This document shows positions 1-11,925 of a stretch of DNA of 64,000 nucleotides, in pieces (the first letter of the stretch is position 1; each line of letters begins with the position of its first letter). Under the pieces are notes generated by a model. It saw only the letters and a list, made by a program, of their open reading frames with translations. It was not told the DNA's origin and did no database searches. The position numbers were made by a program, and so were the translations under genes. Source of the stretch: Theodoxus fluviatilis. Its lineage: Eukaryota > Mollusca > Gastropoda > Cycloneritida > Neritidae. The stretch covers positions 26,001-90,000 of the forward strand of contig JAWQFJ010020256.1 in the NCBI GenBank assembly GCA_034096865.1. The letters are read 5' to 3'.

Positions 1-1998
1 GAGGGACATGTGCACACACAATAAAGGCAGGTGTTTTGTCCTTGAAATGTAGGTTTCTTTTAGTAGAGCTGACATACTAATCAGTCCCAATAATGATGCC
101 AGAGCAAGGATTAATGAATTCTTCAGAAATATCACCGTCATGAGACAGTCACACCCCCTTCAATGCTTTCCATCAGGAAGCATTAATCTCAATGTACTGG
201 TCAGGAACAGAGTAGCAACATTTTAGAATACATTAGCCTTTAGAATGCCAGATACTTGGGGGCCTTTTTTTTTTTTGCCCAACAACCAGATTATTTTTTC
301 AATGTTCAGGAAAAACGACCCTTCTCTAGTTTGAAATTACATGAAAATTTCTAACAGAAAAGTCCATGCTCTTTTTGATGCAATCACTAGAATTTGGCTA
401 CATATGAAGCCAAACTCACAAAAAAATATTGAAAATGTGGATAAAAACTCACCATACATAGTTAGCAGCTTGCTCATTCTATAATCTCTACAAATGTTAT
501 TCTTTGAGAAGAAAAAGAGTGCAGGCAACCTTGAAAGTTATAAGAAAATGCTATCTGACAAAGCAAGGACACTGACACAAACGCAGTCTTCAGTAATTGT
601 ACTTCATCTAGTATGGGCAGGTTTCACAATAATGGTTTCCATTTTTCCTTTTCACACACACACATCATGAGGAAAAAAAAAGTCAAAACCAAAGCAAATA
701 AAGATTGAAATGCAGACAGTAGGTTTATTTTGTTGTAAAACAAAAACAAAAATTATATGGAAAGCGATAGTTTTGACAGAATCCTGGTTCAAAGACACCA
801 ACCCTCCTGATCCAAAGAAATCTCTCGCAATCTTTGTAACTGCCAAAAAGGTCCCTAAAGCTTGTAGAAATGAGCTTCTAACAACAAAAACTAAACAAAC
901 TATATCTTCCCTGGAAAAACAGTTCATAAAAGGTTTTTCAAATGGCCATTTTCTTCTTGTGAGACCATTCGGTTGTCCCCGCCTGTGTAATTTTATGGAC
1001 GCTGGACCTTTTAACTTCTTGTACACATATTCAAATGCATAATTACTAACTTGAAAGCCTTTGAAAGTTAAGTACAAACATTAAACAACATGGCAACAAC
1101 AGTAATGGCTCATTCTCTGGAAAGGTACACAAGGAGGGGTTATGTTCTTAAATTGATCAGACCAAAAGTATTACACTATAAGACCCAAATCTATTCAAGT
1201 AGACAAACAAAAAACATAATTAAGAAACACCATGAGCAATGGGAAAAGGCTGAGTGTAAAATTTGAGCTTTTATCGCTAGTTGTGTTGACAAAATGTGCC
1301 GATTTCAGCTGGCCAGTTTGTTACACGGAAAAACGAGAACTTTTCAGATAACAATTGCAACTGGATTTTCCTGTTAAATTTCAAAAAGAACGGTTGTATT
1401 TTAATCTATTACACACATACTTGACGATTACAGATCACGTTTTAATTTTTTTGCACATTTGTGAAACAATTAGGGATTTAATTTTGCTGACTTGTTCGTA
1501 ACATGTCGTGTCCGATCGAAGGTTTTGTAAATATACTCGGCGGAAGAATATTAAGCAAACGAATTGACCCAATTCCATGTCCATTCAAAAACAGAATGTT
1601 TGAGAGAGTCATATTTGATAGAAAACACAATTTATGAAGGGAAACTTGCTAGAAGTGAGATGAAATTGCGTCATTTCTGAATTTGTGTCCACAAAATGCG
1701 TTACGACACAGCAATCAACTGGACTACATTTTTCAATGCAAACTAGTCCTGCAAGGGGAATAACTGCAAAGGTCCTACGCGGAAGGACATACTGAGTGAT
1801 CCCTGTGTGGTTTTCACAAACTGCGCGTTCGCGGGAAGCAGTACAGTCAACTCAAATGTGTGGCGTCCACGTCGTTCGACATTGTTACGAACTAGAAATG
1901 CCCGCCATTTCTTCCAGTGTGCTAGCTGAAGATCGCCTACGATGGAAATTTCAGGATTTTAGTAATGTTTCTCATCGTTAAATGTGAAACTATATTCC
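1..1998. other. AT-rich non-coding stretch, no gene recognised
   Basis: No protein family is recognisable on either strand. Two overlapping open frames on opposite strands between 652 and 1077 have no domain features. Part of the stretch (about 960-1131) is a diverged duplicate of 3900-4052, which suggests old repeat DNA. The first dispersed element starts at 1999. Confidence 0.5.
960..1131 (+). repeat. Diverged duplicate, partner at about 3900-4052
   Basis: The stretch includes AAGTACAAACATTAAACAAC and reappears in diverged form near 4014 (AAGTACAAACATTAATCAAC), with neighbouring text also alignable (cttcaaatgc-type blocks). In addition the 21-bp block at about 1109-1130 (CATTCTCTGGAAAGGTACA) is found in reverse complement at about 3679-3699. 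The two loci are probably remnants of one old dispersed repeat. Whether it is a transposon or a local duplication cannot be decided by eye. Confidence 0.5.
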
Positions 1999-2860
1999 TT
2001 TTTGACTCACATGCGAAGCAAAAGTGAGTCTATGTACTGAGCCGTGTCGTCCGTCCGTCCGGGCGTCCATCCGGGCGTCCGTCCGTAAAAAACTTAAACG
2101 TTGGATTTTTCTCGGAGACTATTAAGTCTATCAACACCAAATGTGGCATGATGGTGTATGATGACAAGGCCTCAAAAAACATACATAGTGACTTGACCTT
2201 GCTTCAAGGTCAAGGTCACAGGAGCCATAAATGTGGTCTCAAAAACAGTCATTTTTCACATTTTCCCAATTTTCTCCCACGTTATTGAGAATGGCGACCT
2301 TAGCTACAAGTGGTATATAGGTCAAAGCAAGCCCTATCTTTTGATACCAGTTTGGTTGACCTTGCTTCAAGGTCAAGGTCACAGGAGCTCTTCAAAGTTG
2401 GATTGTATACATATTTTGAAGTGACCTTGACCCTGAACTATGGAAGATAACTGTTTCAAACTTAATAATTATGTGGGGCACATGTTATACTTTCATCATG
2501 AGACACATTTGTTCACATATCATCAAGGTCAAGGTCACTTTGACCCTTATGAAATGTGACCAAAATGGGGTAGTGAACCACTAAAAGTGACTATATCTCA
2601 TGGTAGAAAGTGCCAATAAGCACCATTGTGCTTCCTATGTCTTGAATTAACAGCTTTGTGTTGCATGACCTTGGATGACCTTGACCTTGGGTCAAGGTCA
2701 CATGTATTTTGGTAGGAAAAATGTGTAAAGCATTTCTTTGTGTATGATGTCATTGGTAGGTTTAGTTGTTTGACCTTGACCTTGAAGGTCACCTGAAGGT
2801 CAAGGTCATATAAAGGTCAAGGTCAAGCATGTGAGTCGTATGGGCTTTGCCCTTCTTGTT
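1999..2860 (+). mobile_element. Dispersed 0.86-kb element, copy 1 (HINE-like?)
   Basis: Full-length copy of the commonest repeat here. It begins TTTTTGACTCACATGCGAAG and ends GGGCTTTGCCCTTCTTGTT. GACTCACATGC (2004-2014) and its exact reverse complement (2827-2837) form subterminal inverted repeats. The last bases hold a small GGGC-TTT-GCCC hairpin. A CGTC/CCGT tract follows the left end (about 2049-2087). The body repeats a block around TTGACCTTGCTTCAAGGTCA twice, about 165 bp apart. I count 13 perfect TCAAGGTCA sites on the two strands, overlaps allowed. No convincing protein is encoded. The right-end hairpin and internal repeats recall non-autonomous Helentron-type elements; this class call is an inference. 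Confidence 0.85.
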
Positions 2861-3676
2861 TAATCTTTAGTTGTGCTTACCGATTGTTGTTGACTAAGTT
2901 TGTGAGGTGAAAATAGATCGAAAAACCGGTTCAATCCGTCAAACTTAAACATTTCTTTGAAAATGTGTGGTTTCTTGTGAAATTAAACATAAAAGTGGAC
3001 AGCATTACCCTTCATACCGGACCCAAAATTATTCCTTACCTTATCTTACAGCCTTATTTAAAGTTTTGTTACTAAAATAGCATGTTTTGTCGATCTATTG
3101 CTTGTTCTTTCTTGTTCGTAAACAAGACACGATGGAAGTTGTCTTTGTTACAACCTAGTGATTATCCTTGAGATATATTGTTAAAAATTTGTTTTGTTTT
3201 TTACCCCGATGCTTTCATGGTGAAAAGGCTTTCTAGATCTTTGTTTACTTCTCTCCAATATGCAAGCAATAGTGATGGCACATCAATACTTAAATAACAT
3301 TTGGATTTTGCTTTTGTTCAACTGGTTTGTAACAAGACACGATAAGTAAAGTGTCTAATTTTGTTCCAAATGTCAATATTAATAAGTTATCTATTGCAAG
3401 CTATTTATGATGTGTTTATTAGTCGTTTTCAACATGTTTTGTAAGGAAATTATCTGAAAACCATTATGTTTTGACCACATTTAATATCTGTTTGGCGTCC
3501 AGTGTTACAAACTAGAAATGTGGTCAAGCACCTCTTCATACCCCATTTACTTAGAAAAAGGCAAAGACCTTGCTCCAGTATTACTCTAGATGATAGGTCC
3601 AAGCATTTTTTTACCTGAATATGTACTTTTAATACAAATATTTGATGAAAAATATTTCACCACCCATGTAACAGAT

Positions 3677-4060
3677 TTGTGTACCTTTCCAGAGAATGAG
3701 CCTAATATGTGATTATACAAACAAATTGTAGCCTGGTAGACTGTTTAGTATCCTACCCCCCTAATTCCCAAAATACAGCAAACACATATATGAAGTTACT
3801 TTAACTTTCAATTGTCAAAAAATCCAACTCAAATTAATATTCCAGCAGCTTTATGAAGGAATTCAAGTAGCAAACAATGTAGAATGCTATGATTTGGGCC
3901 CATTTATGGTGTATATGTGACAAATTTTTATAAACTTCACATGGACGTAGAACCTTTGAACTTTTCTACACATCTTCAAATGCCTTATCACCACATTGAA
4001 AGCAATTCAGGGTAAAGTACAAACATTAATCAACATGGAAACAACATAACAAGATTATTT
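3677..4060 (+). repeat. Partner of the 960-1131 duplication
   Basis: It carries both the inverted 21-bp block (about 3679-3699) and the direct block ending in a GTACAAACATTAATCAAC-type sequence. The mixed orientation suggests rearrangement of an old repeat. Confidence 0.45.
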
Positions 4061-4264
4061 TGCATATAAATTGTAGCTTGGCCTGCAGTATAGTACCCTA
4101 TAACCCCCATTTACAAAAATGCGGTGTCGAACATAATGAAACTTGTGACGGGTCTATTGATGGAATGAATTTACAGACCTGCCAACCCACCATCATGCCA
4201 AAGACTGAAAGAGTAGCACCCAGAGCTATTTGGAGTAGCATTGAAGAAATAGGCGTAGCGGAGG

Positions 4265-4407
4265 TGGGGGGGGGGGGGGGGGGGGGAAGGCGGCGAGATA
4301 AACTGAACCGGAGGCGTGAAGGGGGGGGGGGGGGGGGAAGAGATAAGGCTGTGAAGGTGGCGCGATAAGCTGAACCCGGCGGCGTGAAAGCGGGGGGGGG
4401 GGGGGGA
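4265..4407. repeat. Three poly-G tracts in a short tandem unit
   Basis: Runs of roughly 15-21 G at about 4266-4286, 4321-4337 and 4392-4406 sit at the same place in a loosely repeated unit of about 60 bp (GATAA-CTGAACC-GGCGTGAA text between them). Confidence 0.8.
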
Positions 4408-4555
4408 TATTCTCCATCACGGTCAAAAGTTCAAGCACACGGGAAAAGCGTATTTTTTCGGACATTGGGGTTGGAAACGTGCTGGCGGTCTTTGTATTTG
4501 GAGGGGTTGGACATTTTTAACACACTGAGTAATCCATCTTTGAGACCGCAGAGTT

Positions 4556-4735
4556 GGATGGATGTATGGATGAATGGATGGGCGAATAGGTGCATGGACG
4601 AGTGGATGAATGAATGGATGAATGGATGGATGAATGTATGAATGAATGAATGAATAGATAACTGAAGGGAGGGACGGACGGACGGATGGACGGATGGGTG
4701 AATGGATGGGTGGATGGGTGGGTAGGTGGATGCAA
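4556..4735. repeat. GGAT/GAAT simple repeat
   Basis: Degenerate tetranucleotide array mixing GGAT, GAAT, GGAC and GGGT. It creates long spurious open frames on both strands. Confidence 0.9.
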
Positions 4736-5471
4736 CTTTAAAATCGCTGGAGATTCTGAAAACGAGCAAATCACGCTTCCGATTCCTGAGTCATTTGTGT
4801 TTATTGAATCTCTTGCGAGACACAGTGTGTCTATTTTTGTCTCGACTCAAAGCGGGAACTCGTACGCCTTGAACGTTCGCAACGCTGTCTGTCCACGTTC
4901 GCAACGCCGTCTGTCTGTGTTGCGAACGGAGGTTGCGAACGCTACGGACAGACAGATGAAATCGCCTTGGCTCGAGAACAACGATATCGAAACTAAGTGA
5001 ACTAAGCTATCCCGCATGTTCTATGGCGCCATTCTAACCTGTGTAGAGCGTGTAAAAAGTCACATCCCGTTTGGAAAGATGTGTATTTACACAAGAAAAG
5101 CGAAGTTGCGAATGTAGATCACACGGACAGAACTGAATCGGCAATCTGTAAGAAAGACGCCAGAGCCGTATTTTACCTTCAAGTGGTGTGCTTGCCGGCT
5201 TTTATCAAAACTACACACCACCAAACATCGTTTTCATCCCCCCCCAAAATCAAGAATGGCATTTTAGGTGGAGAAAATAGCCATTTATTAATCCTCAGAG
5301 TAGCGCGATTTAGCGGACAGACAACTTCCGGTACTTCTTATTTTCTTCTTTTTCTTCGATTTCTACCAAACTTAAGCCCGCCCCTTCGTGTTTCGTGACA
5401 TTGATATGTAGGTGGAACCGTTATTCAAACAACTTGATCATCCGATATTACGTTAAAGGTCCTGACTTCTG

Positions 5472-6353
5472 TTTTTGACTCACATGCGAAGCAAAAGTGA
5501 GTCTATGTACTGAGCCGTGTCGTCCGTCCGTCCGGGCGTCCGTCTGTCCGTCCGGGCGGGCGTCCGGGCGTCCGTCCGTAAAAAACTTAAACGTTGGATT
5601 TTTCTCTGAGACTATTAAGTCTATCAACACCAAATGTGGCATGATGGTGTATGATGACAAGGCCTCAAAAAATATACATAGTGACTTGACCTTGCTTCAA
5701 GGTCAAGGTCACAGGAGCCATAAATGTGGTCTCAAAAACAGTCATTTTTCACATTTTCCCAATTTTCTCCCACGTTATTGAGAATGGCGACCTCAGCTAC
5801 AAGTAGTATATAGGTCAAAGCAAGCCCTATCTATTGATACCAGTTTGGTTGACCTTGCTTCAAGGTCAAGGTCACAGGAGCTCTTCAAAGTTGGATCGTA
5901 TACATATTTTGAAGTGACCTTGACCCTGAACTATGGAAGATAACTGTTTCAAACTTAATAATTATGTGGGGCACATGTTATACTTTCATCATGAGACACA
6001 TTTGGTCACATATCATCAATGTCAAGGTCACTTTGACCCTTATGAAATGTGACCAAAATGTGGTAGTGAACCACTAAAAGTGACTATATCTCATGGTAGA
6101 AAGTGCCAATAAGCACCATTGTGCTTCCTATGTCTTGAATTGACAGCTTTGTGTTGCATGACCTTGGATGACCTTGACCTTGGGTCAAGGTCACATGTAT
6201 TTTGGTAGGAAAAATGTGTACAGCATTTCTTTGTGTATGATGTCATTGGTAGGTTTAGTTGTTTGACCTTGACCTTGAAGGTCACCTGAAGGTCAAGGTC
6301 ATATAAAGGTCAAGGTCAAGCATGTGAGTCGTATGGGCATTGCCCTTCTTGTT
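5472..6353 (+). mobile_element. Dispersed element, copy 2
   Basis: Same structure as the copy at 1999, with a longer CGTC/CGGG tract after the left end (about 5519-5580). It has scattered substitutions, for example GTATGGGCATTGCCC at the end hairpin, so it is an older or separate lineage than copies 1, 3 and 7. Confidence 0.85.
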
Positions 6354-6741
6354 ATTACATTGACTCGAGGCATTTGCAGGCCAGGAAGGAAATTGCGTCT
6401 GTCCGGATTTTACCGTTCGCCACCAATCACACGCTCAAAAAGTCAACAAAAACAACATTGATGAACAAACCATGTATAATTCTTAATTTAGAATAGCTGC
6501 TTCTTCCATTTGGTTCACAAAAAGAAGTCAAAATTGGTACAGTTTGTCAAAAATTCCCGACTTTTCTCAGCCATGTTCTCAACACTACCTGATTGTGAAA
6601 CCTGCCCATGATCTCTTTATGTTTGGTCAGAGAAGACTGCTTTGCTGTTGGCTCTCATCACTGGCATTCATAATCAAAGGCGAGAATATTCTCCCACTCC
6701 CCTCCGTTCTTTGACAACATCTGAACCTGGTATCAGTTCAT

Positions 6742-7587
6742 TTTTTGACTCACATGCGAAGCAAAAGTGAGTCTATGTACTCAGCCGTGTCGTCCGTCCG
6801 TCCGTCCGGGCGTAAAAAACTTAAATGTTGGATTTTTCTCGGAGACTATTAAGTCTATCAACACCAAATGTGGCATGATGGTGTATGATGACAAGGCCTC
6901 AAAAAACATACATAGTGACTTGACCTTGCTTCAAGGTCAAGGTCACAGGAGCCATAAATGTGGTCTCAAAAACAGTCATTTTTCACATTTTCCCAATTTT
7001 CTCCCATGTTATTGAGAATGGCGACCTTAGCTACAAGTGGTATATAGGTCAAAGCAAGCCCTATCTTTTGATACCAGTTTGGTTGACCTTGCTTCAAGGT
7101 CAAGGTCACAGGAGCTCTTCAAAGTTGGATTGTATACATATTTTGAAGTGACCTTGACCCTGAACTATGGAAGATAACTGTTTCAAACTTAATAATTATG
7201 TGGGGCACATGTTATACTTTCATCATGAGACACATTTGTTCACATATCATCAAGGTCAAGGTCACTTTGACCCTTATGAAATGTGACCAAAATGGGGTAG
7301 TGAACCACTAAAAGTGACTATATCTCATGGTAGAAAGTGCCAATAAGCACCATTGTGCTTCCTATGTCTTGAATTAACAGCTTTGTGTTGCATGACCTTG
7401 GATGACCTTGACCTTGGGTCAAGGTCACATGTATTTTGGTAGGAAAAATGTGTAAAGCATTTCTTTGTGTATGATGTCATTGGTAGGTTTAGTTGTTTGA
7501 CCTTGACCTTGAAGGTCACCTGAAGGTCAAGGTCATATAAAGGTCAAGGTCAAGCATGTGAGTCGTATGGGCTTTGCCCTTCTTGTT
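6742..7587 (+). mobile_element. Dispersed element, copy 3
   Basis: Nearly identical to copy 1 but with a short CGTC tract (about 6788-6811). Its right end (TTCTTGTT at 7587) abuts the piggyBac transposase remnant at 7588. Confidence 0.85.
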
Positions 7588-8039
7588 TGACAATGAGATC
7601 AAAGATATCGTCGGTGAAAAACAAACCGAAATATTCTGTCTCAGACAGTCCATCGGGAACAAAAGCTGGGCCGGGCTCACCAGTAATCGATGGTAACCAC
7701 TGATGGTCATATCTGTTCAGAGCAATTGTTGGAATTTTTTTAACACACTGAAACCTCGGGATCAGTCACTAAGTTTGACTCTCGGTCACTATGCTCCCTC
7801 TCCAAGAGATCCTCTTTGTCCTCAAACCAAAAAAACTCTTCCGAGTCTAAGAAAAATTGGACCAATGCCTCATAGTCATAGTCTATGATGGCGTAAACAA
7901 AACTCAAACTGGCGGGAGCAGATGTGAAATTTAGGTCTCTTCTGTGTACTCCACTGTTGAAAGAGCTCTCAAAGTCACATATCGTTTGGTTGGATAGATC
8001 CTCCCGCAACGGTTCGGGAAAGAAAACGGATACATACAC
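7588..8039 (-). pseudogene. piggyBac-type transposase, N-terminal fragment
   Basis: On the minus strand an acidic frame runs from an ATG at 8039 to a stop at 7740. After a frame break, a second stretch (about 7690-7588) reads W-L-P...G-P-A-F-V-P...E-T-E-Y-F-G-L-F-F-T-D-D-I-F-D-L-I-V. This matches the start of the piggyBac transposase core (DDE_Tnp_1_7 family), where a Trp, a Pro-Gly-Pro stretch and a Y/F-F-x-L-F-F-T-D segment precede the catalytic domain. The fragment stops exactly where the dispersed element copy begins, and I did not find the catalytic part on the other side of that element. It is a broken copy. Confidence 0.6.
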
Positions 8040-8195
8040 CCAAGGTGTTTTTACTTTTAAAGGTTAACTGTGGGAGAGTTGCGATTCCCCAGATCTCCTG
8101 CATATATCGTCTGCACAGCCCCACACTTTGCTCTACTTTCATGAAATGAGATTTTCTTGGTTCACTGAGACAGCTGTTGCTTGTATGGCTTCCAG

Positions 8196-11100
8196 GAATC
8201 TGGAAATGTTCTGCAGCTCACAGACAACTGGCCAGCTAGCCATTGAGAAGGCACTGCGTCTGGACATTTTGAGAAACTTCTCCATCTTCGTCATGAGGAA
8301 GGTCAACTTGGAAGAGAAGGAGTTAGGTAAGTAAAACTGTCTAAGCAGTTTATGTGTGTGATATGCCTATTCTGTTAGATTAACACTCTTCCATTTCTAA
8401 TGTGAGGAGGAGGAGTATATATTGTTGTTGTTATTTTTCCCCACATTTTATTTCTGCTTCAGTCACCCAAGAGGGTTTTGCTCCTCTGTTAAACAGTTTT
8501 GTGTCGTAAAAACTGTTAGAATTTATGGTTTGAGGCTCCTTTTACCATCTGTGACATTCTGGTTGCTTGTCTGCACTATGCTTTTGGGTGCCCTTGTTGT
8601 AGTTAGGGACAGCAGGTCTTCTGCTTAACCCTTTCCATGCCAGCTTTGTCATTATGTTATGCAACTGCCAGTGCCAGGGAATTTCAATAAAAATTACATA
8701 AAACGATATCAGGAGAAAAATCATATCTCAATTTCAATGCATAACAACCCCATAAAACCCATATTTCTTTGAAAACACAGACAATCAGGAACACAACAAA
8801 CACAATGACATGATTTATAGAGTCTTTTTTTATATCAAGCTTGAATAAAACAAAATTTACCAATGCCTTTAAAAAACATTTATGGTGATTTCTTGTACAT
8901 CTTCATGATATACTCAACCCAATAATTTTTTTTAAATTTCTGATTTGTTTTTCAGATTGTAAAACTATGTCTCAAAGGTCTCAGAATCGTTTTTCTTACA
9001 AACTATTCATGAAACAAAATACTGAAAATTATTTGAACGTACTATATCAGTAGTATGAAGAAAGAAACAAACCGTAACACCTACAGCAATTACTGTAGAT
9101 AAAGTCATGCAAAATTGCTACTATCATGCCAGCAAAATGCAAGATTGAACTACTGTATTCACACTAGAATAAAAAGGGTTGTAGGATACTTTCTCTTCAG
9201 CCTTCAGGTAGTAACAATGCTATCTACATAATGATGAAAATGAAGAATTCACATGTACGCACTTTTCAAAGTCATACATGATTGCTATTACAGTAGTCGC
9301 CGCTTATTAAAAACACATTGGGACCAAACAAAAGTGTTTTTAATAACTAAATAAGCGGCGTTTTTATTAACCGTTTGCATGTTGAACATGTCCATCAGTA
9401 ACGATGTAAATCCGGACTGGACCAACTGTATTTAAAAAGCGGCTGTTTTTATTAACCGTGTGTTTTATAAGCGGCGACTACTGTATCACTATCATCATCA
9501 TGCCAGGCAACTTCAAGAAGAGACTACTGTATTTTGACAAGTATAAAAAGGCTTGTAGGATATTTTCTCCTCAGCCTTCAGATTGTAACAATTCTATCTA
9601 AATAATGATGAAAATGAGGAATTCACATGTACACACTTTTCAAAGTCATGCATGATTGCTATGATCAATATCATGCCAGGCAAATTCAAAAAGAAACAAC
9701 TGCAGTAATTACAATGATCTGTGAAGGAAAGAATTGTAATATTTTATCATGCATGCATTTCAATGAAAAATCAGTTCAAGTGAGCAGTCCAGTATTTCAG
9801 CTTGAAGCATGGATGATGGAGCAGGGTAGAATCCATTCCAAGCTAATCAGGACAGTCTGGCCACAAGCTTTTGGAGACCCAGGAGATTCCCTTCTAGTGG
9901 CAGACATGGCATAACCTAGCCTGATACAATAAGGTCCTTTTGCATGCCAAAGGAATATCCACCACTAGCACTTGCTTGAAGTGGGGTGACCTCAGTTTGA
10001 CGCTCCCCTCAGCCAAAATACACTCTGCTGCTATGATCAGATTGTAGCATATCCTAGTGTTTGCCTAGGGTAAGCGTTCCTGTTCGTTTCGTCATCAAAA
10101 GCTGAACACGGGGTTATCTGCAAATTTCGGAATCTCGGTGACCAAATAATCAGTCATAAGGGCACTATGGAGGGTGTAATCGCGTGACCGATTATTTGGT
10201 CATAAGGGCGTGGAACGGGTTAAATGAGTGTTTTGTACGAAACAGTGGCATAATAATGTGTGCATGTATATTTGTGTGCGTGGGTAGGTGTAGTGTAAAT
10301 ATGTGCATGCAGAGCTGCCTATTGTTACAATTTTAGCATAGTTTTGCAATCCCAAGAAGGCCTCTGCTACACTGCTAAACCCGGCATAAAAGTTTCCTCT
10401 CTCGACAAGGAAGCTCACTGCTGTTATAGACCTACTTTTAGGTCTAACAAACAGTGTGCCATACACTGCAGTCACATTGGCCAATCAGAAAGCTTGATCT
10501 TATGTGCTGACAAGTGATGTCATGTCATATTCCAGCCAATGGTTTTGTTCTACTGAAGTTTTCGTAAACTTTTACGGCAGCCAAGTTACACATTTCACAG
10601 TGTGAAACATGTCAAAGCAGACTGGTTAAGCTGCTGCTTCAGAATGGAGTCTTTAAAAAATAAAAGAGAAGAAGGAAAGGCTTCCAGAGACTAGTGGACT
10701 TGTCTGAGGAGAGGGGTGTGCAAATGACAGCCAAGCTGGTGGGTCACATCTGATGGGGTGCATTTTTTCAAGGGCCTTAAAAAAAAATCTTCCTATTCTT
10801 TTGTAATTGTGTTTGTAAATAGTTGCCAATTCACTTTGGACAAGCTGACCAAGGTCCCTTGCCAATCAGTTGTTGTGGCCCACCAGCTTGGCTGTCTTTT
10901 GCACACACCTCTCGGACGAGTTCACTAGTGTGGCCTGTCTCTGGAAGCCTTTCCAAGAAGAGCATATCAGACTTATAGACAAGACTATTATTTTAAAAAA
11001 TCAATCCTGCATCAGAAGTTCAAAAGTTAGCATACACCATGCATTTTGTAACATAGGCTCTGCTGATATTGAAAAGCAAAGGAGAGGTTTGCTATGAAGT

Positions 11101-11837
11101 AAACCTCAACTCCAGCATCTTCCAAAAGTGCAAGAAGGTTACCACTAGTACCAGTGCTTTTTTGGAAGTTTGATTGAAAGCTTTGCCTCCTAAATTGATG
11201 AAGTGTAGATTGAACTGTGAACATTAGTATGTGGGATTTTTTTTTATGTCACAGTTTGGAAATGCTGCTTACCTATGCTCAATCATTTTGCTACGCTCAA
11301 TTAGGGTTTCTGCTACACTCGCACTCCATCAGGGGTTGGCAGCTCTGTATATGCATATTTGTGCTTGTATTCATATGTGTGTTGTACAGAGTGATTTTCC
11401 TGTATTGCAGCATACATCAAGATCAATCCCCATGCTGCTCGCCCCATGCGTTTCCCTGTCATACATCGTCGGAAGTCGAGTAAGTACTATGCCATTCTTC
11501 ATTCCCAGCAATAGGTCGGCAGCGGTATGGAATGGATGGCCAGTAGCCATGGCTCTTCGGGTATTGCCATGCTGCAGTTACTCCCCCTTACATGTGCACA
11601 CTCCCCATCCTCTCTAAACTGAACGTGGGGCTCCACTCGACACTGTAATATTTAAATATGCTACACATGTAGGTGTGTGTGTGTGTGCTTGCGTGCATAT
11701 GTGTGTGTGTGTGCTTGCGGGCATATGTGTGTGTGTGTGTGTGCTCGCGTGCACACGCTTGCATGCGTGTGTGTGTAGAAGTCAAGGAGTGAAAGGTATA
11801 TTGTGTGTGTGTGACAGAGAGAGTAGTGTGTATGAAT

Positions 11838-11925
<88 letters not shown>

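Larger units (their letters stand above)
2861..5471. other. Non-coding stretch between element copies 1 and 2
   Basis: No gene is recognised. It contains the diverged repeat at 3677-4060, poly-G tracts, a GGAT/GAAT simple repeat, and at about 4875-4950 a cluster of inverted GTTCGCAACG/CGTTGCGAAC motifs. A CpG-containing patch near 5300-5340 includes ACTTCCGG, a possible ETS-type site. That could be a promoter or 5' UTR of the RNA-binding gene downstream, but nothing links them. Confidence 0.4.
8629..10219. mobile_element. Candidate TTAA-flanked piggyBac-like element
   Basis: TTAA at 8625-8628 is followed by CCCTTTCCATGCC. At the other end GGCGTGGAACGGG (to 10219) is followed by TTAA at 10220-10223. 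The ends are imperfect inverted repeats (about 11 of 13 match) of the CCC type usual for piggyBac. Near the right end CCAAATAATC...GATTATTTGG forms a further inverted pair. No transposase is seen inside. The interior holds a tandem duplication with a nested MITE. It lies within an intron of the RNA-binding gene. Confidence 0.4.

Noticed and set aside
652..1077. 141-codon minus-strand and 110-codon plus-strand overlapping frames
   Set aside because: No homology or domain features, antisense to each other, and partly within an old duplicated repeat.
2233..2792. Recurring 63- and 64-codon open frames (starting [10 protein letters not shown] and [10 protein letters not shown]) in most dispersed-element copies
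   Set aside because: They are conserved only because the element copies are nearly identical. The diverged copies break or shift them, and the sequence is dominated by TCAAGGTCA repeats with no protein-like features.
4431..4774. Minus-strand frames rich in HPSIHPSI repeats
   Set aside because: Translation of the GGAT/GAAT simple repeat.
9627..9914. 95-codon plus-strand frame
   Set aside because: It begins inside the tandem duplication at 9.1-9.7 kb and its first part is not open in the sister unit.
11231..11617. 128-codon plus-strand frame
   Set aside because: It overlaps the small exon 11411-11479 in a different frame. The phase-consistent reading is [20 protein letters not shown].
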